Assembly (NCBI GenBank): GCA_020629135.1
Contig: JAHDDX010000007.1
Span: forward strand, 1-63,152
DNA: 63,152 nt
Reading direction: 5' to 3'
Source of the DNA: Hellea sp.
GTDB taxonomy: Bacteria > Pseudomonadota > Alphaproteobacteria > Caulobacterales > Maricaulaceae
In this document: positions 36,603 through 46,619 of the stretch, in pieces
How positions within the stretch are numbered: the stretch's first letter is position 1
Layout: every line of letters starts with the position of its first letter
The notes under the pieces: generated by a model
Databases searched by the model: none
Seen by the model: only the letters and a program-made list of their open reading frames with translations
What the model was told of the DNA's origin: nothing
Position numbers and translations under genes: made by a program

Positions 36603-37061
36603 TCAGGCAATAGTCGCTTTGACAATCTTACCCGGATAGCGCGGTGGTTCACCCTTAGGTAAAGCATCAACCAATTCCATACCGCTCTCAACAACGCCCC
36701 AAACAGAATATTGTCCATCGAGAAATGTGGCATCATCAAAGCAGATAAAAAACTGACTGCTCGCTGAATTCGGGTTTTGCGCCCGAGCCATTGAACATAC
36801 GCCGCGCACATGCGGCTCACGCGAGAATTCGGCCGGAATATTTTGATCGGCTCCGCCCATCCCGGTTCCGTCCGGACAGCCCCCTTGGGCCATAAATCCG
36901 TCAATAACCCGGTGAAAAGACAGCCCGTCATAAAAACCCTCTTCGGTCAAACGGGTAATTTGAGCGACATGGGCAGGCGCCAGATCTGGCCGCAATTTAA
37001 TGACGACGTCTCCGGTTTCTCCGGTTTGAGAATCCAGAGACAAAATGAGTTTCTCAGACAT
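36603..37061 (-). CDS. Cytoplasmic cyclophilin-type peptidyl-prolyl isomerase
   Basis: A 152-residue cyclophilin that speeds cis-trans isomerisation of X-Pro bonds during folding. Active-site landmarks are FHRVIDGFMAQGG (about residues 50-62) and MARAQNPNSASSQFFI (about 91-106). There is no signal peptide, unlike the neighbour upstream, so it should be cytoplasmic. The gene follows the lipoprotein cyclophilin by 17 bases and precedes queA by 75 bases; the coaD-ppi-ppi-queA-tgt order is a familiar alphaproteobacterial arrangement. Confidence 0.94.
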   Translation of the reverse strand: MSEKLILSLDSQTGETGDVVIKLRPDLAPAHVAQITRLTEEGFYDGLSFHRVIDGFMAQGGCPDGTGMGGADQNIPAEFSREPHVRGVCSMARAQNPNSASSQFFICFDDATFLDGQYSVWGVVESGMELVDALPKGEPPRYPGKIVKATIA

Positions 37062-37078
37062 TGATTTTTCCTTGTTAA

Positions 37079-38023
37079 TTAGGGCTTAAGTCGAGTTGGG
37101 ACTTGCATGTCACAAATATCGGGATAGTTGCCGTCCGCATCTTTTTGCGTTTTCAGATATCGGTTAAATGACGGTGAATTGGTTTTCAACACCTGAATAT
37201 TGACCCGCTCTTCCGCGGGCAGATCAGCAGCAATCTGAACCTTGTTCATTTTATCAGGCACAAATCCGGCGTCCTCACCTTTGGTTCCCACTTTAATCGC
37301 TGTCAGAACTTCGTGCCCCCAAACCGTGTTGCCCCATACCGTATAACCTGCATCCAGGTGAGGAGCAGCCCCTCGCATAAGGAAGAACTGAGAATTGGCA
37401 CTATTGGGATCTTGCGAACGCGCCATAGAAGTCACCCCCTTACAATGCATCGCAAATGCCTTGACCTTTCCGTCCTTGGTCCAGGTGGCCTGAGCCGAAG
37501 GTTGGGTTGCAACAGGAAGACCTTTATAAAAACCTACCCCGGCTTCACCTTTATCCTGGCTGCGCGGATCGATGGAACGGGTACCGACCAAAGTCACCCC
37601 CATTTCAGGACCACGCCGGAATACAAATTCAGCCTCAAGATCAGGAAGATCAGAATCGCCGGTTCCGTCGCCTTTTGGGTCACCCGTCTGGTTCATGAAG
37701 CCTTCGATTACACGGTGAAACGTGATGAAATCATAAAATTTCTGCCGGGTTAATGTTTTCACTCGCTCAACATGTCCCGGTGCGATTTCCGGGTATAGCT
37801 CAACAGCAATTCGACCATGATCCGTATCAATATAAAGCAAATTTTCGGGATCGACGTCGCGCCAATCATTGTCGGGCGCTGTGAATTCAGTTATTTCTGA
37901 AACCACGGCTGCGACAGGTGTTTCCACGAATTGTGTCGTCTCGGTCTGTGTTTCAGAGGCGGAACAGGCAGAACTGAGTAGAGCTGTGCTCAAAATAACA
38001 GCCGACAGATATTTTTTTTGCAT
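37079..38023 (-). CDS. Lipoprotein cyclophilin-type peptidyl-prolyl isomerase
   Basis: A 314-residue protein with a lipoprotein signal (STALLSSAC) and a cyclophilin domain containing FHRVIEGFMNQTGDPKGDG and MARSQDPNSANSQFFLMRG. The active-site arginine and phenylalanine are kept. Two insertions, after the first strand pair and before the MARSQ segment, plus a C-terminal extension with paired cysteines make it nearly twice the size of the cytoplasmic paralogue. It likely acts as a periplasmic folding factor. Its start codon overlaps the coaD stop by one base. Confidence 0.92.
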   Translation of the reverse strand: MQKKYLSAVILSTALLSSACSASETQTETTQFVETPVAAVVSEITEFTAPDNDWRDVDPENLLYIDTDHGRIAVELYPEIAPGHVERVKTLTRQKFYDFITFHRVIEGFMNQTGDPKGDGTGDSDLPDLEAEFVFRRGPEMGVTLVGTRSIDPRSQDKGEAGVGFYKGLPVATQPSAQATWTKDGKVKAFAMHCKGVTSMARSQDPNSANSQFFLMRGAAPHLDAGYTVWGNTVWGHEVLTAIKVGTKGEDAGFVPDKMNKVQIAADLPAEERVNIQVLKTNSPSFNRYLKTQKDADGNYPDICDMQVPTRLKP

Positions 38024-38511
38024 TAGAGTTTATCCTTTAAACGCTGCTCAACCTCAGGCGTGACAAACTGCGAAACATCGCCGCCAAGACGGGCGATTTC
38101 CTTGACCAGTCGCGATGCAATCGTTTGATATCTGGGATCAGCCATCAGGAAAACAGTTTCAATATCCGGGTTAAGTCGGTCATTCATTCCGGCCATCTGA
38201 AATTCATACTCGAAATCAGAGACAGCCCTTAAGCCGCGCACTATCATAGAGGCCCCGCATTGTTCAACAAAATGTATCAGTAAGCCTTCAAAGGGTTTCA
38301 CCTCGACGTCAATATACTCTCGAAACGGCGCAACCACATGCTCAACCATCTCAACCCGTTCATCGAGATCAAATAAAGGCTTTTTATCTCGATTAATTGC
38401 GACGGCGATAACCAGCTTATCACATAGACGACTAGCCCGCTTCATAATGTCCAAATGCCCAAGGGTCATGGGATCAAAAGTACCGGGATATAATGCAGTT
38501 CTTTGGGTCAT
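38023..38511 (-). CDS. coaD: Phosphopantetheine adenylyltransferase
   Basis: CoaD joins AMP to 4'-phosphopantetheine, the penultimate step of coenzyme A synthesis. The 162-residue protein has the nucleotidyltransferase motif YPGTFDPMTLGHLDI (about residues 8-22) and the conserved MIVRGLRAVSDFEYE (about 88-102). Length is normal. It is the first housekeeping gene after the MBOAT/AlgJ pair and is separated from it by 45 bases. Confidence 0.97.
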   Translation of the reverse strand: MTQRTALYPGTFDPMTLGHLDIMKRASRLCDKLVIAVAINRDKKPLFDLDERVEMVEHVVAPFREYIDVEVKPFEGLLIHFVEQCGASMIVRGLRAVSDFEYEFQMAGMNDRLNPDIETVFLMADPRYQTIASRLVKEIARLGGDVSQFVTPEVEQRLKDKL

Positions 38512-38556
38512 AGCGGCGTTATATCGGCAATATCAAACAAATCCAGCGAATTAAAT

Positions 38557-39654
38557 TCATTCATAATTCAAAAGCAATGAAGCGTATCGTTCAACCGGTA
38601 TAAACAAAATTGCGTCTGGATCATATTTTAGCGCAGACTCAAATTTGAACTCTCCGATTTCATTATGGATAAAAATCACCCGATCAAAACTGTGATTGAA
38701 ATAAGGCAATAATGCATAAGAAAATGAATCTCCAATAATCACTATAGAGTTACCGTTTTTGGGCGATCGCTCATATATTTGTGAATTGAAGCTTGGGTCA
38801 CCAGATTCACTCTTAATCACCGTGAGCTTCGGCTTGGGGGAAATTGCCGGGGCTGAAAATTCGGTAATCGACTCTGCTATGCCAGTTGAACTTGCGTCGA
38901 TCATTGCAACCAAATCGCCTTGAAAATCTGTTCGTTCAACTTTACTCAAATTTCGTTTGTCGAGCTGATAAACATCCAGCCCGTTACGAATAAAAGCATC
39001 TGTAATTTCTCTGTAGGCAAGGTAAGCAGCACTACGAGTCCAATGGGTATCGGTTTTATAAAACATAGGGGCAAAGGACTTTCCAGAAAGCAATGCTGGA
39101 TCCAGTTTCAGATCCCAGTCCAAATCTGTTACCAGCCGCGATTCTGATTTTTGCCCAAATCGTTTCGGAGCAAATTCTGGATAAATCTGGTTCTTATTGG
39201 GTGCATAGGTCGCCAAAAAGAATATATCATGGCTTTCACTAATTCGCCGAAAACTCTGCAAGGTTTGATTCCACTTTCTAACCTCTTCGAACGACAAAGC
39301 TTCACGACCGACGAAATTGCTCCAACTAGTTGAAAAATTCAGGAACAGCCAATCGTTTTGACCAACTAAAACCTGCTGATTGCCTTCATCTATTTTTCGT
39401 TTGAATTTATTGTAGTATTTTATGGTAAAACCACGTCCAGCAAAATGGTCGTTTAAATAACTCGACACATTTGAAGTGAACTCAGTTGGTTTCTCATAAA
39501 GCTTTTCGACTGTCGGAAATTGCGTCAAAGTTCGCTTTTCGCTTGTCACGTCAGTAGCTTTTGAAAAACTTAACACCTGCCCCGCCATTGGGATCAGTGT
39601 TAATATCAAAATAACAGTTACAAAAATTCGTTGAACTCGCATTTCAAATTGCAT
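38557..39654 (-). CDS. AlgJ/AlgX-like SGNH O-acetyltransferase
   Basis: About 365 residues with one N-terminal membrane helix (IFVTVILILTLIPMAGQVL) and a periplasmic SGNH-like domain. The AlgJ/AlgX catalytic signature is visible as KTDTHWT (Asp-x-His, about residue 205) and IGDSFSYALLPYF (serine, about 315). AlgJ-type enzymes accept acetyl groups exported by a partner MBOAT protein and place them on surface polysaccharide. That partner is directly upstream, two bases away. The substrate polymer is unknown, because no alginate or exopolysaccharide synthase genes are in the window. The sequence is noticeably AT-richer than its neighbours. Confidence 0.82.
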   Translation of the reverse strand: MQFEMRVQRIFVTVILILTLIPMAGQVLSFSKATDVTSEKRTLTQFPTVEKLYEKPTEFTSNVSSYLNDHFAGRGFTIKYYNKFKRKIDEGNQQVLVGQNDWLFLNFSTSWSNFVGREALSFEEVRKWNQTLQSFRRISESHDIFFLATYAPNKNQIYPEFAPKRFGQKSESRLVTDLDWDLKLDPALLSGKSFAPMFYKTDTHWTRSAAYLAYREITDAFIRNGLDVYQLDKRNLSKVERTDFQGDLVAMIDASSTGIAESITEFSAPAISPKPKLTVIKSESGDPSFNSQIYERSPKNGNSIVIIGDSFSYALLPYFNHSFDRVIFIHNEIGEFKFESALKYDPDAILFIPVERYASLLLNYE

Positions 39655-39655
39655 G

Positions 39656-41056
39656 TTAAAACCTGAAATACAGAAATGGTTGATGAGTATTCGCCGCGAC
39701 AACGAAATATGACAAGGCGCACAAAAGTGTTACAAGACACCATTTGGACAGAACTAATATAGCGCCGTTTGGTCCTACTTTATGGGTCATTTTTCTGACA
39801 AAGTTTCGTTCCCAATATTCAGATGAAAGCAATACCGCAAAAGTTAAAGCTAACCATACAGAGGGAACAAATCCGAGTTGATAGTGACTTACATCCCCGG
39901 ACGCTAGACCGATTAAATTTTTCCAAAAAGATATGGCATAAGACAAATCTGGCGATCGAAATAATACCCAGCCAAATGTCACCGCTAAGAACACATAAAT
40001 TTGACCCAATATTCGCCCTGGGTTTAACCAGTTTGAGTTGGACAAAAACAGACGCTCCAGGACTAAAAATGCGCCATGCCATAGCCCCCAAAAAATAAAT
40101 GTCCAAGCCGCTCCGTGCCAAAGGCCACACAAAACAAAAACGATCAATAGATTTCGATAGGTTTTTAGAGGTCCTAATTTAGAGCCCCCCAAAGGAATAT
40201 AGAGATAGTCTCTAAACCACTGTGACAATGTCATATGCCAACGTCGCCAAAATTCACGAACCGAACTCGCCTGATAAGGATAGTTGAAATTTTTTGGCAG
40301 TTCGAAGCCCAGCATTCGTCCAAGCCCAATCGCCATGTTGGAATATCCGGCAAAATCAAAATAGATCTGGAAACTAAAGCAAATAATTACAAGCCAGGCC
40401 GCCCATGACGTTAAAGCGGAAGCGGGTTCAGAAAACCCCAAATCAACGGGTATCGCTAATGTATCGGCTATCAGCACCTTTTGAGCTAAACCTAAAACAA
40501 AAATACGAATGCCATCAGCAAATTTGTCAAATGTTTCTGATCGTTGATCAATTTGTCTATCGATATGATTAAATCTAACAATCGGGCCTGCAATCAATTG
40601 CGGAAACATCGAAATATACAGCCCGGTTTTCAACAAAGATTTTGGCGCATTCGTCCCTCGATATACGTCGACTAACAAACTCATCGCCTGAAAAGTGAAA
40701 AATGAAATTCCAAGTGGGAGGTGAAGTTGAATTGCTTCCACACCGAATTTATTCAACTCAGATGTGAGAAAGCCCAAATACTTAAATGACCCCAGCAATC
40801 CAAGGTTACCAATTATGCCTATGGATAACCAAACGGACTTGCTTTCCAGACGAGATTGAATCTGATGCGATATGACGTGATTAAAACCAATAGAACCTAA
40901 TAAAAGCAGGATGAAGTAACCTTCACCCCAAGCGTAAAATATCAGACTAAAGACCAGCAAAACGAAATTTCGATAAGCCCGTCGTTTCACAACAAAATAG
41001 AGCCCGATTACGAGCGGTAAAAAGTAGAACAAAAATGTTATACTGGAAAAATTCAT
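39656..41056 (-). CDS. MBOAT family O-acyltransferase (AlgI-like)
   Basis: A 466-residue integral membrane protein with about 11 helices. MBOAT landmarks are FWRRWHMTLSQWFRDYLYIPLGGS (about residues 285-308; conserved as RRWHMTLSQWFRDYLY) and CGLWHGAAWTFIFWGLWHG, which contains the catalytic histidine. AlgI-type proteins move acetyl groups across the inner membrane for polysaccharide O-acetylation. It forms a two-gene unit with the AlgJ-like gene. Sampled lines here are about 32-43% GC against about 52% in gyrA, which suggests transfer into the gyrA-coaD interval. Confidence 0.92.
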   Translation of the reverse strand: MNFSSITFLFYFLPLVIGLYFVVKRRAYRNFVLLVFSLIFYAWGEGYFILLLLGSIGFNHVISHQIQSRLESKSVWLSIGIIGNLGLLGSFKYLGFLTSELNKFGVEAIQLHLPLGISFFTFQAMSLLVDVYRGTNAPKSLLKTGLYISMFPQLIAGPIVRFNHIDRQIDQRSETFDKFADGIRIFVLGLAQKVLIADTLAIPVDLGFSEPASALTSWAAWLVIICFSFQIYFDFAGYSNMAIGLGRMLGFELPKNFNYPYQASSVREFWRRWHMTLSQWFRDYLYIPLGGSKLGPLKTYRNLLIVFVLCGLWHGAAWTFIFWGLWHGAFLVLERLFLSNSNWLNPGRILGQIYVFLAVTFGWVLFRSPDLSYAISFWKNLIGLASGDVSHYQLGFVPSVWLALTFAVLLSSEYWERNFVRKMTHKVGPNGAILVLSKWCLVTLLCALSYFVVAANTHQPFLYFRF

Positions 41057-41155
41057 AATGACTTCGGGGCGTTATGGCCGAAGATGCTTTGATGGGTCAA
41101 TGTCGAAAACGATCAGATATGTTGAAAAATCATCGCAAATAAAGGAGGAATAACC

Positions 41156-43918
41156 CTACCCCTCATTCGTCTCACCGGCATTTTCTTCTTCGCCATCATC
41201 GCTTTCTTCAATTCGCTCAACCGACACGACGCGTTCATCTTCGCGGGTGCGGATAACCGTGACGCCGCGGGCTGATCTTGAAACAATAGAGATATTTTTC
41301 ACCGGACAGCGGATGAGCTGGCCGCCATCTGTGACCAGCATAATTTGATGATCTTCCGAGATGGTAAATGAACGAACGAGGCGGGCATTATCCCCGCCTT
41401 TACGAGAAAGTTCCTGAGCGGTTACACCCTGCCCGCCGCGGTTCATGCAGCGATAATCATAACTTGATGAACGCTTACCAAATCCATCATCAGCAATCGT
41501 CAGAACAAATTGTTCAGCAGCCCCAAGAACGCCGATCCGTTCATCCGAAAGCGATGTTTCGATATCAATATCTTCGGCACTATCTTCCGCGTCATCACCC
41601 AGGGCTCGCCGCATGGCGTTAGCATGTTTCATATAGGCGCGCGCTTCATCGGTTTCGATATCCACATGACGCAAGATCGCCATGCTGATGACCTCGTCGC
41701 CATCCGCCAATTTGATCCCGCGAACACCGCTGGAGGTTCGACCAACGAACCGACGTATATCCGTAACGCGGAACCGGATAGCCTTACCAAGCGCCGTGGT
41801 CAGCAGGACATCATCATCTTCAGAACAGATGCGCACATCCACAATACCATCGCCTTCATCGGGCTTCATGGCAATCTTGCCATTGCGGTTAATACGCTTG
41901 AAGTCCGCCAGAGAATTCCGCCGAACGCCGCCAGATCGGGCCGCGAACATAATATCCATAGTATCCCAGGCGTCTTCGTCTTCGGGCAGCGCCATAATGG
42001 AATTAATGGTCTCTTCTTTGTCGAGCGGCAGCAGATTGACAAGCGCCTTGCCGCGAGTTGCCGGCCCGCCGAGCGGCAGTTTCCAAACCTTGAGCTTATA
42101 ACACATGCCCGTCGACGAGAAGAACAGAACCGGCGTGTGAGTCGAAGCGACAAAAACCGTCGTGACGTAATCCTCGTCTTTGGTCGACATGCCGGACCGG
42201 CCTTTGCCGCCGCGGCGTTGCGCCCGGTAGGTATCCAGTGCCGTCCGCTTGACATAACCTTCTGATGTCACAGTCACGACCATATCTTCGACCGCGATCA
42301 GGTCTTCATCGTCAAAATCAAGCCCACCTTCAACAAACTCAGACCGGCGAGGAACAGAAAACTTCTCTTTGATTTCAGTAAGTTCGTCTTTGATAATCGC
42401 AGTCACTCGACTGCGCGACCTTAGAATATCAAGCAGGTCCGTAATGGTCGCAGCGAGCTTTTTCGCTTCTTCCGTAATTTCGTCCATTCCCAGCGCGGTT
42501 AATCGCAATAGACGCAATTCGAGGATCGCCTTCGCCTGCTCTTCTGTGAGCTGAATAGTGCCGTCATCGAGGAGCTTAGAGCGAGGATCAGCAATCAGCT
42601 TGATCAATGCGCCCATATCCTTAGCCGGCCAGGTTCGAGCCAGCAAGTTCTCACGAGCCTCTTTCGGATTTGCTGAGCTGCGAATGATACGAATAACTTC
42701 GTCAATATTGGCAACTGCCGTCGCCAACCCGACGAGAATGTGAGCCCGATTACGAGCCTTGGCCAGATCAAACTTAGCCCGTCGGGCAATGACTTCTTCA
42801 CGAAACCCAAGGAATGCCTCGAGCATCTGGCGAACATTCATCTGCTCCGGACGCCCACCATTTAAAGCGAGCATATTGGATGAGAAGTTTGTCTGCAGCG
42901 CCGAGAACCGGAACAATTGGTTCAACACCACATCGGCAACCGCATCTTTCTTAAGCTCAATGACGATCCGCATTCCTGTCCGGTCAGACTCGTCTTGCAA
43001 ATGGGCTATGCCCTCAACCCGTTTTTCACGGACCAACTCAGCGATTTTTTTAATCAAGGCAGATTTGTTCACCTGATATGGTATTTCCGTCACGATAATC
43101 GCGTGGCGATCCTTACGGATTTCCTCCATATGGGTCCGCGCCCGCATGATGACTGATCCCCGCCCTGTCATGACGCTGGACCGAGATCCTGACTGTCCCA
43201 TGATCAGGCCGCCGGTCGGAAAATCAGGTCCGGGAATATGCTCTAAAATTTCTTCGTCGGTGATATCGCCTTTTTCCAATAGCGCGATCGTTGCATCGAC
43301 AACTTCGCCCAGATTATGCGGCGGAATATTGGTCGCCATACCGACAGCAATACCCCCTGCACCATTAACAAGAATGTTTGGAAAGCGGGCCGGCAGTACA
43401 ATCGGTTCGCTTTCGGAGGCGTCATAATTTTCCTGGAAATTGACAGTGTTCTTTTCGATATCGGCCAACAGCGAAGCCGCCGGATGGTCCATGCGAACCT
43501 CGGTATATCGCATAGCCGCTGGAGGATCCCCGTCAATAGACCCGAAGTTCCCCTGCCCATCAAGCAGCGGCAGGCTCATGGAAAAATCCTGGGCCAGCCG
43601 TACCAACGCATCATAGACGGCGCTATCCCCGTGCGGGTGATATTTACCGATCACATCACCGACAACGCGGGCGGACTTTTTATAGGGCTTTTCGCGCGTA
43701 AACCCGTTTTCATGCATGGAATAAAGGATACGGCGATGAACCGGTTTCAACCCGTCTCTTACGTCTGGAATAGCGCGAGAAACAATTACGCTCATGGCAT
43801 AATCGAGATAGGAGCGCTTCATCTCCTCTTCGATCGTGACCGGAGAAACGCCCTCTTCAGGCACACCGGGTGAGGTCGGTTCCTGATCGTCTTCGGGTGT
43901 TTCGTTATCGTCGCTCAT
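41156..43918 (-). CDS. gyrA: DNA gyrase subunit A
   Basis: The 920-residue subunit cuts and rejoins DNA in the supercoiling reaction. The catalytic tyrosine is in [10 protein letters not shown] (about residue 136) and the C-terminal wrapping domain has the GyrA box QRRGGKG (about 563). In the quinolone-resistance region [11 protein letters not shown] the serine and aspartate equivalent to E. coli S83 and D87 are both present, so no classic resistance change is seen. The C-terminus is acidic ([11 protein letters not shown]) and an acidic insert occurs near residue 790. It is preceded by a terminator from the DUF2330 unit. Confidence 0.98.
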   Translation of the reverse strand: MSDDNETPEDDQEPTSPGVPEEGVSPVTIEEEMKRSYLDYAMSVIVSRAIPDVRDGLKPVHRRILYSMHENGFTREKPYKKSARVVGDVIGKYHPHGDSAVYDALVRLAQDFSMSLPLLDGQGNFGSIDGDPPAAMRYTEVRMDHPAASLLADIEKNTVNFQENYDASESEPIVLPARFPNILVNGAGGIAVGMATNIPPHNLGEVVDATIALLEKGDITDEEILEHIPGPDFPTGGLIMGQSGSRSSVMTGRGSVIMRARTHMEEIRKDRHAIIVTEIPYQVNKSALIKKIAELVREKRVEGIAHLQDESDRTGMRIVIELKKDAVADVVLNQLFRFSALQTNFSSNMLALNGGRPEQMNVRQMLEAFLGFREEVIARRAKFDLAKARNRAHILVGLATAVANIDEVIRIIRSSANPKEARENLLARTWPAKDMGALIKLIADPRSKLLDDGTIQLTEEQAKAILELRLLRLTALGMDEITEEAKKLAATITDLLDILRSRSRVTAIIKDELTEIKEKFSVPRRSEFVEGGLDFDDEDLIAVEDMVVTVTSEGYVKRTALDTYRAQRRGGKGRSGMSTKDEDYVTTVFVASTHTPVLFFSSTGMCYKLKVWKLPLGGPATRGKALVNLLPLDKEETINSIMALPEDEDAWDTMDIMFAARSGGVRRNSLADFKRINRNGKIAMKPDEGDGIVDVRICSEDDDVLLTTALGKAIRFRVTDIRRFVGRTSSGVRGIKLADGDEVISMAILRHVDIETDEARAYMKHANAMRRALGDDAEDSAEDIDIETSLSDERIGVLGAAEQFVLTIADDGFGKRSSSYDYRCMNRGGQGVTAQELSRKGGDNARLVRSFTISEDHQIMLVTDGGQLIRCPVKNISIVSRSARGVTVIRTREDERVVSVERIEESDDGEEENAGETNEG

Positions 43919-43950
43919 TGACGCTCGCCAAGCTTAAAAATTCCATGTGC

Positions 43951-43972
43951 AAAACCCCGCCGAATCGCGGGG
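43951..43972 (-). terminator. Intrinsic terminator between the DUF2330 unit and gyrA
   Basis: Minus-strand arms CCCCGC and GCGGGG (43972-43967, 43960-43955) enclose a 6-base loop and lead into TTTT (43954-43951). It lies about 155 bases past the DUF2330 stop and only 33 bases before the gyrA start. Confidence 0.65.
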
Positions 43973-44127
43973 CCGCAACCTGATCTTTTTTAGCATTTCA
44001 AGCGTTAAATGACAAACATTCAGTCAAATATTCTCAACGACGAAAGGCCGCCTCAATAAACATTCATAAAGCACTATAAGTAATTGTTTTAATTGAGTTA
44101 ATGGCGCAATTAATTGCAGCTGAACAA

Positions 44128-45522
44128 TCAATCATCACCCGGCCAGATTTTATTCCACCAATCGGTCTTAGGCTTATCCTTGACGGGTATCAAAAAACCG
44201 CCCTTTTCGCCGGCCTTGATCTTATCCCGAATATAGCCTCGAGACCAGCCCGTCAGATTGGCCAAGGTCTTGATCTCAGTTTCTTTTCGCTTATTGACCC
44301 GGGTTATATAGTCTTCGGCTTCAGGACAGTTCATTTCGCCTTCAAAGGCATGTCGAAGGATATACCGTCCTTGGAAGTTTGTATTATCCCCGGTTGTTTT
44401 AAACTTCAAATCTTCTGGAAAAGACTTGGCGTCATAGCGCACATGCAGGCGGGTTACGAATACGTCCTTAGCCAAAGATTTCGGGCCGCGACGACGGGGC
44501 ATAATCCCTGGTTTTCCACTATCATCTTCCAGCCAGAAAACGCCAAGCTCACGCAATTGATCATTTGACAAAGGATCGGCAGCACAGGGATCACACCAAT
44601 TCATATCCCAGGCATATTCCATAAATACACCATGTCCACCTTCGCGCTCAGCAGATGTTTTATACATATCCTTATAGAAATCACCGAATTCATCTTTGAC
44701 GAAAATCGGCAGTTCTTTATCGCTTGGAATTTTATGGGTCCGGTAATTGGTGGTTTCGACCTTGCCGTCTTTGGTCAGGGCATAAACAAATAAATCCTGT
44801 GTACCGTTCGCATTTACCGTGCCCAGTCGAATAGGCAGCATGAATTTCGGGCTTTCATAGGCCACAGCAATTGGCCTCAACATTTCACCGCCCTCTTTGG
44901 CCTTGCGCTCCAGATTAACCTTGGCGACAAAGAACTTCATATCCTGTTTGATATAGCTGCCGAGAATCTTGGTCGCGCCAGCCGGAATTTTATAGCCGTT
45001 TTCCTCCAGCCATATCTGCAGCCCGTCGCTTTCTTCGGCAGATAGAATTTGAATATCATATTCCCCGACGGAAAAGCTCTCCAAAACCGTGACCTTCAAT
45101 TGTTTATCGCGTTTTGCGCCGGTTACGACGATCTCATCAGCAACGCTCGACATTGATCGAGCCGCCATTTCATACATGATCCGTTCGCAGGGATTATCGT
45201 CAAAATACTCAACCAGACGCGGCGCCGTATAAGCATCCAGATGATCGAGGAGAGACGCATCGGAAATATGCACCTGTTCCTTCTTGATGACCGTCGGCAC
45301 GGGAATAACCATGGCAAATTCAGTCGGATCGCCGATATAATCATTAGCCATTGTAATCACTGTCCGGTCACCATCGCGTACCAGGGCAACCTTTGAACTC
45401 TGATTAAACAAATCAGTATCCGCTTTGGCGACATAAAAGCCGCAAAAAGCGCCCGCCGATGGGGCCAGAGACAAAGACGTAGCGATCAACGCGCTACTCA
45501 GCAGGTATTTGGACAGTTTCAT
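44128..45522 (-). CDS. DUF2330 domain secreted protein
   Basis: About 464 residues with a signal peptide (SLAPSAGA) and the DUF2330 opening CGFYVAKADTDLFNQSSKV followed by FAMVIPVPTVI. Cysteines recur (FCGFY, NPCER, WCDPCAADP, MNCPEAEDY), consistent with disulfides in the periplasm. The function of DUF2330 is unknown. The ATG at 45522 has AAGGAG nine bases upstream; the longer frame to 45606 would overlap the RnfD-like gene heavily. It overlaps the end of that gene by 29 bases, so the pair is probably one transcript and one functional unit. Confidence 0.88.
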   Translation of the reverse strand: MKLSKYLLSSALIATSLSLAPSAGAFCGFYVAKADTDLFNQSSKVALVRDGDRTVITMANDYIGDPTEFAMVIPVPTVIKKEQVHISDASLLDHLDAYTAPRLVEYFDDNPCERIMYEMAARSMSSVADEIVVTGAKRDKQLKVTVLESFSVGEYDIQILSAEESDGLQIWLEENGYKIPAGATKILGSYIKQDMKFFVAKVNLERKAKEGGEMLRPIAVAYESPKFMLPIRLGTVNANGTQDLFVYALTKDGKVETTNYRTHKIPSDKELPIFVKDEFGDFYKDMYKTSAEREGGHGVFMEYAWDMNWCDPCAADPLSNDQLRELGVFWLEDDSGKPGIMPRRRGPKSLAKDVFVTRLHVRYDAKSFPEDLKFKTTGDNTNFQGRYILRHAFEGEMNCPEAEDYITRVNKRKETEIKTLANLTGWSRGYIRDKIKAGEKGGFLIPVKDKPKTDWWNKIWPGDD

Positions 45523-46390
45523 GGGAAACTCCTTTAGATTTTGGGAGGGAAAATTTTGGCCAGCTATAACGCTGACCCTGGATGAATTTATCAAATAGAG
45601 GCACAATCGGCGCGGTCAGGATGAGCGCCATGATGATGCCAGCTGAATTATAAAACCCGAATTGAATGGTAAAACCGATCAAGGCGACCAAAGCGGCATA
45701 AATGATGCGGGCCATCCGCGCATCCGGCGTGGTTTTCGGATCAGAAATCATGAAAAATGTGAAAATTAATAACGCCCCACTTTGCAGCTGATGAACGGGA
45801 ATAGCGAACGGATCGCCCAGCCAAATCGCGCGGCCAAAGACAAGGGCTGCGTAAAAGCCAAGAAAAGCCAGACTGACGTCCCAGCGCTTGGCCTTGCCCG
45901 TGACTATGCCGCCCATTCCGGCCAAAGCTATAGCAAAAATCGGGGCCGCACCCCATTGCCCGGGCGATATCCAAGCCCCTGTAAATAAAAGGGAAATTAT
46001 CACCAACCCAAAATTGGCCGGATTGAAAATATGTTTTCCCTTAACCCGGATTAGACATTTAGAGCCAATAGCCAAAATGGCCGCTGCAATGGATAACCAG
46101 ATGGATCCCGTCCGCAGCAAAATCGTCAGAGACAGGGCGGAAATCAGCGGGCTGCGCGGGTCATAACGGCGACCCACAGCCCTATCTCCGATAAATTGCG
46201 TGGCCTGTGCGCCGATCATAACCCCGACCACATGCCACCAGGGAAGTTGAAAGGCGTAATAAAACACACCGATTAAGACGAGAGATGAAAGCACGATGAT
46301 CTGGTAATGGCGCGGATCATGACGAAAGGCCGCCAGGCCCTCCAATATTCGCCGCCAAATCGACGGTTTATAGGTTTCGTGTCTCAACAT
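45494..46390 (-). CDS. RnfD/NqrB-like membrane protein (UnbU type)
   Basis: A 298-residue protein with about nine membrane helices that resembles the RnfD/NqrB subunit fold, including FNPANFGLVIISLLFTGAW (about residues 118-136) and MISDPKTTPDARMARIIYA (about 205-223). Related stand-alone proteins are annotated UnbU in enediyne clusters and occur beside DUF2330 genes. No other Rnf or Nqr subunit is present, so a sodium pump is unlikely; electron or flavin handling is a guess. The ATG at 46390 (MLRHETYKP) is chosen over an upstream frame to 46450. Confidence 0.82.
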   Translation of the reverse strand: MLRHETYKPSIWRRILEGLAAFRHDPRHYQIIVLSSLVLIGVFYYAFQLPWWHVVGVMIGAQATQFIGDRAVGRRYDPRSPLISALSLTILLRTGSIWLSIAAAILAIGSKCLIRVKGKHIFNPANFGLVIISLLFTGAWISPGQWGAAPIFAIALAGMGGIVTGKAKRWDVSLAFLGFYAALVFGRAIWLGDPFAIPVHQLQSGALLIFTFFMISDPKTTPDARMARIIYAALVALIGFTIQFGFYNSAGIIMALILTAPIVPLFDKFIQGQRYSWPKFSLPKSKGVSHETVQIPAE

Positions 46391-46619
46391 GTTATCAATA
46401 AGACGTATCCCGAATTGAAATCCTTGGCACGTGATGCAATTTTTCTGCACAAAACTGCCATTGCTTGATCAATGAACTATATCACACGTTAAAATGGCGT
46501 GAAAATGCGAAATACAGTGAGGCCAATATTGCCTTCTGACTGCCGCATTCTTTTCAACGATTGAATTTTCTGATTTATTCTCACCCAAATTTGATAGACC
46601 CAATAATCCGGAGTTAGAT

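Noticed and set aside
41062-41083. CTTCGG/CCGAAG inverted repeat between gyrA and the MBOAT gene
   Set aside because: Six pairs with no T-run on the minus strand; too weak to call as a terminator or operator.
41510-43873. Plus-strand frames up to 251 codons antisense to gyrA
   Set aside because: gyrA is unambiguous on the opposite strand, and these frames show no recognisable domain.
43700-43900. Quinolone-resistance substitution in GyrA
   Set aside because: The Ser and Asp of the resistance region ([11 protein letters not shown]) are both wild type.
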